From contig JAFDFH010000184.1 in the NCBI GenBank assembly GCA_019309945.1, positions 1-5,667 on the forward strand: a DNA stretch of 5,667 bases, in the 5' to 3' direction. The DNA comes from Deltaproteobacteria bacterium. Lineage in GTDB: Bacteria > Desulfobacterota > Desulfobacteria > Desulfobacterales > JAFDFH01. The translations under genes were made by a program, and so were the position numbers. The notes beneath the pieces were generated by a model. That model was not told the DNA's origin. It saw nothing but the letters and a program-made list of their open reading frames with translations, and did no database searches. Positions within the stretch are counted from its first letter, which is position 1, and each line of letters starts with the position of its first letter. Positions 1-5,629 of this stretch are shown piece by piece.

Positions 1-828
1 ACGACTTCCGGATTTAATCTGGGATATAAGGCCCTGGCGATAAACCTGAGTGACATTGCGGCCATGGGGGGAAATGCCCGGGAAGCGTTTATCAGTATTG
101 GCATTCCCAATGACTGCCCCATCGTTTACCTTGAAGATCTATACAGGGGAATAAAAACCCTGGCGGCTGAATTTGGTGTGAACATTCTCGGGGGCGACAC
201 GACACGTTCGAAAACGGACTTAATCATAAATATTTGTCTAACCGGTTCTGTACCTGAAAAGGAAATTCTCTATCGAAATGCCGCACGGCAAGGAGATATT
301 ATTGTTTCAACCGGTTTTTTGGGAGAAAGCCGTGCCGGGCTTTATTTGATAGCAAATGGAATTGAAACGGACACCGAAGAATCTAAATATTTGTTCAACG
401 CCCATATCCTTCCCAAGCCTTACTTGCGTGAGGGTCGCTTTCTCGCGTGTCAGGATGGTGTGCACGCCGCAATCGATGTCAGCGACGGGCTCAGTTCCGA
501 TATTGGACATATTGCAAATGAAAGTAAAATGGGAATCCGTCTGTTCGCGGAAAAAATTCCGGTCTCAAAAAACCTCATATCCTTTTGCGACCGGTTCGGC
601 TTTGACCCTGTTGGATTCGCGCTTGCGGGGGGTGAAGACTACACTCTGATATTCACGGTTGCACCGGAGAAAATGGAGACGATCATCGAAAATTATTCTA
701 AAACATTTAAGCAACCCCTTTTCCCCATTGGAGAGACAACGGTTCCGGGTCGTATGGAACTCATCGACCCAGGGGGTCGCATCAAAAACCTTAGCCCTTC
801 AGGGTGGGATCATTTTAAATTGAGATAA
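1..828 (+). CDS. thiL: Thiamin-monophosphate kinase ThiL, 5'-truncated by the window edge
   Basis: ThiL phosphorylates thiamin monophosphate with ATP to give thiamin diphosphate (TPP), the last step of cofactor synthesis, in the cytoplasm. The reading frame is open from base 1, and 275 residues are visible. The family is usually about 325 residues, so roughly 50 N-terminal residues, including the first Asp-rich metal site, lie outside the window. The ATG at 64 is an internal Met of the conserved LAINLSDIAAMGG motif (visible residues 12-24), not the start. Other family motifs in order are GGDTTRS (64-70), STGFLGES (103-110), AIDVSDGLSSD (157-167, metal/nucleotide binding), ALAGGEDYTL (207-216) and a C-terminal GWDHF (268-272). 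This order matches the AIR-synthase-like fold of ThiL. It ends four bases before thiD, so the two are probably co-transcribed and translationally coupled. No frameshift or missing motif is seen in the visible part. Confidence 0.96.
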   Translation, partial: TTSGFNLGYKALAINLSDIAAMGGNAREAFISIGIPNDCPIVYLEDLYRGIKTLAAEFGVNILGGDTTRSKTDLIINICLTGSVPEKEILYRNAARQGDIIVSTGFLGESRAGLYLIANGIETDTEESKYLFNAHILPKPYLREGRFLACQDGVHAAIDVSDGLSSDIGHIANESKMGIRLFAEKIPVSKNLISFCDRFGFDPVGFALAGGEDYTLIFTVAPEKMETIIENYSKTFKQPLFPIGETTVPGRMELIDPGGRIKNLSPSGWDHFKLR

Positions 829-832
829 AACC

Positions 833-1648
833 ATGAATAAATCCTATCACAAAGTCCTTACGATTGCCGGATCGGATTGCAGTGGCGGCGCCGGCATACA
901 GGCAGATTTGAAAACATTTTCGGCAATCGGTTGCTACGGCATGTCCGTCATTACAGCCTTGACTGCTCAAAATACGACAGGTGTCACGGATATTCATGCT
1001 GTGCCGCCATTGTTTGCAGAAAAACAAATGGAAGCTGTTTTCACGGATATCGGCACCGATGCAATCAAAATCGGTATGCTTTACTCGGCCGAGCTGATTC
1101 AGGTCGTGGCTCGACAATTGATAAAACATGGCGCAACCAATATTGTGGTGGATCCGGTGATGGTGGCTCAGAGCGGGGATAAACTTCTGCAAGACGATGC
1201 GATTGAAGCTCTAAAAGACCATCTCCTGCCCCTGGCGGACGTAGTCACCCCGAACCTGCCGGAAGCCGCTGTTTTGATGGATCGGGAATCTGAGGGCATT
1301 GAAGATTTTAAAGCCGCAGCAAAAAATCTGGCCCGGTATGGCAGTAAACATATACTCATAAAAGGCGGTCATCTAAAAGGGATCGATAGCAGTGATTTAC
1401 TTTATCTTGTTTCAGAAGATCGTTTTGTTCAAGTAAAGGGAGACCGCATCGAAACCCGCAATAACCACGGTACCGGGTGCACCCTGTCGTCGGCGATCGC
1501 CGCTTACCTTTCAAAAGGAAATGGAGTAGAAGACGCGGTCAAAAAAGCAAAAATATATATCACCGAAGCGATTCGAAAGGGCGCGGACTACACCCTCGGT
1601 CACGGTCATGGACCGGTACATCATTTTTTTAAATTCTGGAGCGAATAA
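833..1648 (+). CDS. thiD: Hydroxymethylpyrimidine/phosphomethylpyrimidine kinase ThiD
   Basis: ThiD is a cytoplasmic ribokinase-fold enzyme that phosphorylates 4-amino-5-hydroxymethyl-2-methylpyrimidine (HMP) to HMP-P and then HMP-PP, the pyrimidine half of thiamin. The 271 residues match the usual stand-alone length, and there is no ThiE or TenA fusion. The N-terminal substrate motif is GSDCSGGAGIQADLK (13-27). ALTAQNT (42-48) supplies the Gln that contacts the pyrimidine in studied ThiD enzymes. VVDPVMVAQSG lies at 105-115, and the anion-hole motif NHGTGCTLSSAIAA (211-224) carries Cys216, the ThiD-type residue where sugar kinases have Asp. That Cys and the N-terminal motif favour ThiD over pyridoxal kinase. 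The ATG lies four bases after the thiL stop with only a weak GAG upstream, so translation probably depends on coupling to thiL. A 189-base gap separates it from the transporter genes. Confidence 0.96.
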   Translation: MNKSYHKVLTIAGSDCSGGAGIQADLKTFSAIGCYGMSVITALTAQNTTGVTDIHAVPPLFAEKQMEAVFTDIGTDAIKIGMLYSAELIQVVARQLIKHGATNIVVDPVMVAQSGDKLLQDDAIEALKDHLLPLADVVTPNLPEAAVLMDRESEGIEDFKAAAKNLARYGSKHILIKGGHLKGIDSSDLLYLVSEDRFVQVKGDRIETRNNHGTGCTLSSAIAAYLSKGNGVEDAVKKAKIYITEAIRKGADYTLGHGHGPVHHFFKFWSE

Positions 1649-1663
1649 TTTCAGATCTCGCTC
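1639..1663 (+). other. Small hairpin spanning the thiD stop codon
   Basis: GAGCGA at 1639-1644 is the exact reverse complement of TCGCTC at 1658-1663, with a 13-base A/T-rich loop that contains the thiD stop codon. Two G-U pairs could extend the stem outward. No run of T follows, so it does not look like a standard intrinsic terminator. It could slow 3' decay of the thiL-thiD message or be a chance repeat. Confidence 0.25.
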
Positions 1664-1675
1664 TGCAAACATGGA

Positions 1676-1817
1676 GAGACCTTTGAAAAATGTCAATTTT
1701 TGTTCACGTTCAAGGAAGACGAAAAATTTAACCACAGGAATATATTGGATATTTCGAGGATTAAATTTTGAGTATGACGCCGAAATTGGGCAAAAAGGGG
1801 CGTTTTTCAAAAGTCTC
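1676..1817. repeat. 142-base imperfect palindromic element between thiD and thiZ
   Basis: Seen directly: bases 1676-1690 (GAGACCTTTGAAAAA) and 1803-1817 (TTTTTCAAAAGTCTC) are inverted repeats matching at 14 of 15 positions. In the same register the match continues to about 27 bases per arm with 22 identities, including TTTTTG at 1697-1702 against CAAAAA at 1791-1796. Further in, AAAATTTAA (1723-1731) mirrors TTAAATTTT (1761-1769), and AATAT (1739-1743) mirrors ATATT (1749-1753). All pairs share a centre near 1746, so the whole stretch could fold as one long interrupted hairpin. The frame is open across part of it on both strands, but those frames run into the thiD tail and resemble no known protein. 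It may be a miniature inverted-repeat element or another dispersed palindromic repeat; no clean target-site duplication was found. Its right end lies two bases before the GGAG ahead of thiZ, so it could affect thiZXY expression. Confidence 0.7.
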
Positions 1818-1837
1818 ACGGAGAACACATCAAGCCC

Positions 1838-2620
1838 ATGAACAACACCACCCCAACCACATTTAGCTCAGCAAAAGGTCCTTTGGCCCCGGACGTTTTG
1901 CTGGAAAACGTGTCTTTTACTTTTTCCGGTGAGGATATCTTTCGTTCCCTCAATTTTACTGTTAAAGGCGGTCAATGGACCTGTTTGATCGGCCCCAGCG
2001 GCTGTGGAAAATCGACCCTGCTCCGGCTGATATCCGGGAGTCTGCGTGAAGGCTTTTCCGGTAAAATTCACTTTCGTGATGAAAAAAATCATAATGGACT
2101 GACAGCATGGATGGCCCAGAAAGATCTGCTGCTGCCTTGGCTGAATGTTCTTGAAAATGTTTGCCTGGGTGCGCGCCTGCGGGGTCAAGGATCTTCTGAA
2201 AAACGTGAAAAAGCGATCGCTTTGCTCGAAGCCGTCGGTTTAGGTGCGTACATCACCGCACTACCTTTACAACTTTCCGGGGGCATGCGACAGCGCGTGG
2301 CGCTGTTGCGCACGCTAATGGAAGGTCGTCCCGTGATCCTAATGGATGAGCCCTTTTCAGCGCTTGATGCCTTAACACGACTCAAACTTCAGGATCTGGC
2401 TGCAAAAATGGTGCGAGGGGAAACCGTTTTGATGGTCACCCATGATCCCCTTGAAGCGCTGCGTTTAGGTGACAGCATCTACGTCATGACCGGTAAGCCG
2501 GCCCAGCTGAGCGATGCCCTGATTCCGCCGGGACGACCTCCACGCCAACCCGCTGATCCGAAAATTGCCGCGCTGCAAGCGGAATTGATAGATCGCCTGA
2601 ATAGAGGCAACCATACATGA
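1838..2620 (+). CDS. thiZ: ABC transporter ATPase of a thiamin-precursor uptake system (ThiZ-like)
   Basis: This is the ATP-hydrolysing subunit that drives import through the adjacent permease on the cytoplasmic face of the inner membrane. Its 260 residues are typical of the nitrate/taurine/thiamin-precursor (NitT/TauT) ATPase family. Visible motifs are Walker A GPSGCGKST (52-60), Q-loop MAQKDLLLPW (92-101), signature LSGGMRQR (146-153), Walker B VILMDEP (166-172) with catalytic Glu171, D-loop SALD (174-177) and the switch His202 in VTHDP. All are intact. The start is the only ATG available after an in-frame stop at 1775-1777. Its best ribosome site, GGAG at 1820-1823, is 14 bases away, which is rather far, so translation may be modest. 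The stop overlaps the thiX start in ATGA. The ATPase alone does not reveal the substrate; the thiamin assignment rests on thiY and the neighbouring thiL-thiD. Confidence 0.9.
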   Translation: MNNTTPTTFSSAKGPLAPDVLLENVSFTFSGEDIFRSLNFTVKGGQWTCLIGPSGCGKSTLLRLISGSLREGFSGKIHFRDEKNHNGLTAWMAQKDLLLPWLNVLENVCLGARLRGQGSSEKREKAIALLEAVGLGAYITALPLQLSGGMRQRVALLRTLMEGRPVILMDEPFSALDALTRLKLQDLAAKMVRGETVLMVTHDPLEALRLGDSIYVMTGKPAQLSDALIPPGRPPRQPADPKIAALQAELIDRLNRGNHT

Positions 2621-3372
2621 ACCTGGTCCGCATCATGATCATCGCTGCCGGACTGATTTTTATCTGGCAAGTGATCGTAACGATCACCGGGGTACCGCCA
2701 TATATTCTGCCGGGCCCCCTGCGTGTCGCCCATGCGGCCTATGCACATTCAGGATCACTATTTAATCACGCCATGACAACGTTGTTCGAAATCGTCGCCG
2801 GTCTGTTGATTGGAACCATACTGGGAGCCTCAAGCGCCCTTACGATGATCGCCTCCCGGTCTTTAAAACGGTGGCTTCTCCCGCTACTCGTCATTAGTCA
2901 GGCTATCCCGGTATTTGCACTCGCGCCTTTGCTTGTCCTTTGGCTGGGGTACGGGATGAGTTCAAAAATCGCGATGGCGGTTTTAATTATTTTCTTTCCG
3001 GTCACGGCTGCATTTTACGACGGCCTGCGCAGCACGGAGCCGGAGTGGCTTGAACTCGCCCGGGTCATGAACGCGAAGCCGCCGGCCGTTATACGGCATA
3101 TCCGGATTCCCGCGGCGCTGCCCGCCTTTGCATCCGGACTGCGGGTGGCAACAGCCGTTGCGCCCATCGGCGCCATTGTGGGGGAATGGGTCGGATCAAG
3201 CAAAGGTCTTGGATTTTATATGCTTCAGGCCAATGCTCGCATGCAGATCGATACCATGTTCGCGGCGCTGGCAATACTCGCGATCTTGGCCCTGACACTC
3301 TACTTTTTAGTGGACAAGACCATGAGCAAAATCGTTTATTGGCAACTCGAAGAAAAGGAGTCGGAAATATGA
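2617..3372 (+). CDS. thiX: ABC transporter inner-membrane permease (ThiX-like)
   Basis: This is the membrane channel subunit of the importer, 251 residues long. Hydrophobic segments are visible at about 5-24, 54-78, 88-110, 117-138, 174-194 and 214-233, which fits the roughly six-helix BPD_transp_1 permease fold. The cytoplasmic coupling loop that docks on the ATPase is clear at about 145-169: ELARVMNAKPPAVIRHIRIP followed by AALP, the EAA-type motif of NitT/TauT and ThiX permeases. The ATG overlaps the thiZ stop by four bases, and GAGG at 2604-2607 sits nine bases upstream, so the start is well supported. The 3' end overlaps thiY in the same way, so the three genes are almost certainly one transcriptional unit. 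Family membership is certain. The specific ThiX label is inferred from the linked binding protein; other small aromatic substrates use close relatives. Confidence 0.9.
   Translation: MNLVRIMIIAAGLIFIWQVIVTITGVPPYILPGPLRVAHAAYAHSGSLFNHAMTTLFEIVAGLLIGTILGASSALTMIASRSLKRWLLPLLVISQAIPVFALAPLLVLWLGYGMSSKIAMAVLIIFFPVTAAFYDGLRSTEPEWLELARVMNAKPPAVIRHIRIPAALPAFASGLRVATAVAPIGAIVGEWVGSSKGLGFYMLQANARMQIDTMFAALAILAILALTLYFLVDKTMSKIVYWQLEEKESEI
3355..3360 (+). promoter_or_regulatory. Ribosome binding site that fixes the thiY start
   Basis: AAGGAG lies eight bases before the ATG at 3369, inside the last codons of thiX. It decides the thiY start against a longer in-frame ATG at 3186. That start would overlap thiX by 187 bases and place a non-hydrophobic stretch in front of the signal peptide. 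This is the strongest ribosome site of the + strand genes, which fits the need for excess binding protein. Confidence 0.8.
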
Positions 3373-4319
3373 AACGTATTTATTTTGCATTGCTTGTTCT
3401 GGTCATGATCATTCCCGGCGGGGGATCCACCATGGCCTTGGCCGCAGAAAAGGTGACGGTTCTGCTGGACTGGTTTGTTAATCCGGATCATGCCCCCCTA
3501 TATGTTGCCCTCGAGAAGGGGTTTTTCAGAGAACGGGGTCTGGATGTGACGTTTCAGGTTCCATCCAATCCCAATGACCCGCCAAAACTGGTTGCAGCTA
3601 AAAAGGCGGACATTGCGGTTTCTTATCAGCCTCAGCATCACCTTCATATCGATCAAGGGCTGCCGCTGGTCCGCTTTGGGACGCTCATTGCAACACCTCT
3701 GAACGCGCTTGTTGTGCTGGCGGACAGCGATATCAACCGTATTGCTGATTTAAAGGGAAAGATAGTCGGCTATTCGATTGGTGGATTTGAAACCGTTCTT
3801 CTAAAAGTCATGTTGGCGCGTCAGGGCTTGTCTCTAAAAGATATTACACTGGTCAATGTCAATTTCTCGTTATCGCCCTCGCTCCTTTCCAGAAAAACGG
3901 ATGCGGTGATCGGTGCCTATCGAAATTTCGAGCTTAACCAGATGGACATCGCAGGCCATCCGGGCCGGGCGTTTTTTGTCGAAGAGCACGGCATCCCACC
4001 CTATGACGAACTGATACTGGTGACCCATCGCGGTCGCATTGCAGACCCAAAGTTCAGGAAATTTATTGATGCTATGGAGGCAGGGGTTCAATTTCTGATC
4101 AATCACCCGCAGGAGAGCTGGAAATTATTCGTCCGGGGCCGTAAAGACCTGGTGAGCGAGCTCAATCGTCGTGCCTGGCGGGACACCATCCCCCGGTTTG
4201 CGTTGCGTCCGGGTGCACTCGATCGTTCACGCTATCAGCGCTTTGCCCTGTTTCTTAAACAACAGGGCCTGATTCAGAAAATACCGCCGATTGAAACATG
4301 GGCCGTCGAATTACAATAG
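3369..4319 (+). CDS. thiY: Periplasmic thiamin-pyrimidine-precursor binding protein (ThiY, THI5/NMT1 family)
   Basis: This secreted solute-binding protein delivers substrate to ThiX. It has 316 residues with a signal peptide: MKR, a hydrophobic core at about 4-16, then ALAA with likely cleavage near 25-26. The mature part begins EKVTVLLDWFVNPDHAPLYV, the hallmark opening of the NMT1/THI5-like domain. DLKGKIVGYSIGG (127-139), GAYRNFE (182-188) and GIPPYDELILVTH (208-220) follow. Studied ThiY proteins bind N-formyl-4-amino-5-aminomethyl-2-methylpyrimidine, and relatives bind HMP or riboflavin. The protein has no cysteine at all, so it lacks the CCCFC iron site of yeast THI5 and cannot be that suicide HMP synthase; with the signal peptide this supports a transport role. 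The start overlaps the thiX stop by four bases. The exact ligand is uncertain, since no tenA or aminohydrolase gene for the formylaminopyrimidine route is in view. Confidence 0.9.
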   Translation: MKRIYFALLVLVMIIPGGGSTMALAAEKVTVLLDWFVNPDHAPLYVALEKGFFRERGLDVTFQVPSNPNDPPKLVAAKKADIAVSYQPQHHLHIDQGLPLVRFGTLIATPLNALVVLADSDINRIADLKGKIVGYSIGGFETVLLKVMLARQGLSLKDITLVNVNFSLSPSLLSRKTDAVIGAYRNFELNQMDIAGHPGRAFFVEEHGIPPYDELILVTHRGRIADPKFRKFIDAMEAGVQFLINHPQESWKLFVRGRKDLVSELNRRAWRDTIPRFALRPGALDRSRYQRFALFLKQQGLIQKIPPIETWAVELQ

Positions 4320-4320
4320 T

Positions 4321-4340
4321 TAGTGCCCGTCCGGACACTA
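4321..4340. terminator. Possible hairpin terminator between thiY and the convergent gene
   Basis: TAGTG (4321-4325) pairs with CACTA (4336-4340). After one C/A mismatch, CC (4327-4328) pairs with GG (4333-4334), leaving a GTCC loop. The hairpin sits directly after the thiY stop and 23 bases from the stop of the convergent - strand gene, the right place for a two-way terminator. Neither side has a proper T run (GTTAGTTTG on the + strand), so efficiency is doubtful. Confidence 0.35.
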
Positions 4341-4363
4341 GTTAGTTTGAACGAAAAGTCCAT

Positions 4364-5428
4364 TCAGGCACGTACTCCTTCTACTATCCGCCAGGCAACA
4401 TCAGACAAATATGGCACCATGGCACCATATATTTCTGCGTTTTCAGAACTGGCAATTCCATCGAGCCCGCGTTTATAGACGCCCTGTACGATGGCAGCCA
4501 GCCGAAACATGCCAAAAGCCAGAAAAAATTCCCAATCAGAGATTTCGTTACGTCCGGTACGACGACAGTAAGTAGCAAGGTAGTTTTCTTCCACAGGAAC
4601 CCCCAGCGCGCTGAGGTTTTTATCGCCGTATCCGTAACCGAGCACGTCGGTGGAAGGAAAGTGATATCCCATACAGTTATAGGCCAGATCTGCCAGCGGA
4701 TGGCCCAGCGTGGAAAGTTCCCAATCCAGAACGGCAACAACACGCGGTTCGGTTGGGTGGATAATCAAATTTTCAAGGCGAAAATCCCCATGAGCAATGG
4801 TGGTGCTGTCATCGGCAGGAATGTTTTCCGGTAACCACCGTATTAAATTGTTCATACTTTCAATATCCTGGGTTTTAGATGCCACATACTGTTTCGTCCA
4901 CCGGCCCACTTGCCGGGCCATGTAGTTGCCCGGCTTTCCATAATCCCCAAGTCCCAAATCTTCCCAGTCCACCCGATGAATATTGGCAAGGGTTATATTC
5001 ATTGAATCGAAGATGCCTGCGCGTTCCTCGGCGTTCGAAGCCTGTGAAGCGATCGCGTCACGAAAAACCCGGCCTTCGACCAATTCCATAATATAAAAGC
5101 CCGTACCAATAACGGCGCTGTCCTCGCACAAGGCATACGTTTTTGCCACGGGAACATCGGTATCTTGAAGGGCTGTTATAATCCGGTACTCCCGATCAAC
5201 GGCATGGGCTGAAGGGAGAAGTTTTCCAGGTGGTTTTTTCCGCATGACGTACTTATGGTTATCAGCTTTCATAATGAATGTGGGATTTGATTGACCGTAT
5301 TTGAACTGACGGACGGTAAGGTTGCCTGAAAACCCGTCGATATGCGCGCGCATGAAATCTTCCATTTTTTGGATATCGAACCGGTGTTGTAAGCGGACCT
5401 CGGTGGTTTCTGAAATCATTTCATTCAT
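4364..5428 (-). CDS. APH-fold phosphotransferase family protein (ACAD10/11-type kinase domain)
   Basis: A 354-residue cytoplasmic protein with a complete aminoglycoside-phosphotransferase/choline-kinase fold. Visible parts are YGQSNPTF (44-51, nucleotide loop), YVMRKKPPG (60-68, ATP-binding Lys), REY with Glu80, the hinge MELVEGRVF (114-122), the catalytic loop IAHGDFRLENLI (211-222; Asp215, Asn220) and the metal site VLDWELSTLGHPLADLA (233-249; Asp235). All kinase residues are present. The wording of these motifs matches the group linked or fused to acyl-CoA dehydrogenases (ACAD10/11 N-terminal domain, bacterial LvaA), not drug-resistance enzymes. Known members phosphorylate the hydroxyl of 4-hydroxyacyl-CoAs so that it can be eliminated; the same role here is an inference. 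The start is supported by GGAGG six bases upstream. It converges on the thi genes and shares no promoter with them, so a thiamin role is unlikely. Confidence 0.88.
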   Translation of the reverse strand: MNEMISETTEVRLQHRFDIQKMEDFMRAHIDGFSGNLTVRQFKYGQSNPTFIMKADNHKYVMRKKPPGKLLPSAHAVDREYRIITALQDTDVPVAKTYALCEDSAVIGTGFYIMELVEGRVFRDAIASQASNAEERAGIFDSMNITLANIHRVDWEDLGLGDYGKPGNYMARQVGRWTKQYVASKTQDIESMNNLIRWLPENIPADDSTTIAHGDFRLENLIIHPTEPRVVAVLDWELSTLGHPLADLAYNCMGYHFPSTDVLGYGYGDKNLSALGVPVEENYLATYCRRTGRNEISDWEFFLAFGMFRLAAIVQGVYKRGLDGIASSENAEIYGAMVPYLSDVAWRIVEGVRA

Positions 5429-5434
5429 GGCTAT

Positions 5435-5439
5435 CCTCC
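5435..5439 (-). promoter_or_regulatory. Ribosome binding site of the phosphotransferase gene
   Basis: Read on the - strand, GGAGG lies six bases before the ATG at 5428-5426. A second in-frame ATG three codons later would be 15 bases away, so the first ATG is preferred. Confidence 0.8.
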
Positions 5440-5465
5440 GATTCAGATAAGGGTTCAGGTCTTTG

Positions 5466-5493
5466 TTTCAAATTTCGTGTTTCGAGTTTCGAA
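5466..5493. repeat. Four-unit tandem repeat with a 7-base period
   Basis: On the + strand TTTC recurs exactly every seven bases at 5466, 5473, 5480 and 5487. The units are TTTCAAA, TTTCGTG, TTTCGAG and TTTCGAA. Read on the - strand it is a series of GAAA steps in the likely 5' leader of the phosphotransferase gene, between the candidate -10 box and the ribosome site. It could be a slippage-prone repeat or part of a dispersed repeat. No function can be assigned from sequence. Confidence 0.6.
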
Positions 5494-5507
5494 TTTTATC
5501 AAGAAAT

Positions 5508-5536
5508 AATCTAAGCAAAATATAATTCTGATTCAA
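5508..5536 (-). promoter_or_regulatory. Candidate sigma-70-type promoter for the phosphotransferase gene
   Basis: On the - strand TTGAAT (5536-5531) and TAGATT (5513-5508) are separated by 17 bases. Each matches four of six consensus positions. The boxes lie about 80 bases upstream of the start codon in an A/T-rich stretch. Such matches are easily found by chance in A/T-rich DNA, so this is a candidate only. Confidence 0.3.
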
Positions 5537-5547
5537 ATCATTAAAGT

Positions 5548-5560
5548 TTTAACGGTTAAA
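5548..5560. promoter_or_regulatory. 13-base palindrome, possible operator
   Basis: TTTAAC and GTTAAA form a perfect 6-base inverted repeat around a single G, just upstream of the candidate -35 box of the - strand gene. This is a plausible position for a dimeric regulator. The half-sites are A/T-rich and short, so chance is a real alternative, and no regulator gene is in view. Confidence 0.3.
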
Positions 5561-5610
5561 CCTACCAGCGGAGTCATCCGGTAATTTTTTTCAAAGCGGG
5601 CAACTGTTTG

Positions 5611-5629
5611 AAGCCGTTTAGGGCGGCTT
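5611..5629. other. Hairpin in the right-hand intergenic region
   Basis: AAGCCG (5611-5616) is the exact reverse complement of CGGCTT (5624-5629), with a 7-base loop TTTAGGG. Neither side is followed by a T run, so it is a poor intrinsic terminator. It could close transcription of a - strand gene lying beyond the right edge or be part of a repeat. The rest of 5494-5667 shows no supported gene. Confidence 0.35.

Noticed and set aside
64..66. ATG at 64 as the thiL start
   Set aside because: The frame is open to base 1, and the upstream codons encode the conserved LAINLSDIAA part of ThiL, so this Met is internal.
1791..1807. AAAAAGGGGCGTTTTT as a terminator hairpin before thiZ
   Set aside because: Only the A and T runs pair, around a GGGGCG loop. 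There is no G/C stem, and these bases are better explained as part of the right arm of the 142-base palindrome.
1673..1824. GGAGA at 1673-1677 and 1820-1824 as a target-site duplication flanking the palindrome
   Set aside because: The left copy overlaps the repeat arm by two bases while the right copy starts two bases outside it, so they do not frame the element evenly.
1511..1841. Open frames on both strands across the thiD tail and the thiD-thiZ gap (- strand 1511-1828, + strand 1608-1841)
   Set aside because: Both overlap thiD out of frame, show no recognisable domain or good ribosome site, and are explained by the A/T-rich palindromic element having few stops.
3186..3368. A 61-residue upstream extension of thiY to an ATG at 3186
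   Set aside because: It would overlap thiX by 187 bases in another frame and bury the signal peptide. The ATG at 3369 has AAGGAG eight bases upstream and gives a proper signal sequence.
4364..5428. The - strand phosphotransferase as an aminoglycoside-resistance gene
   Set aside because: It shares only the general kinase fold. Its motifs match the acyl-CoA-dehydrogenase-associated group, and there is no resistance or mobile-element context.
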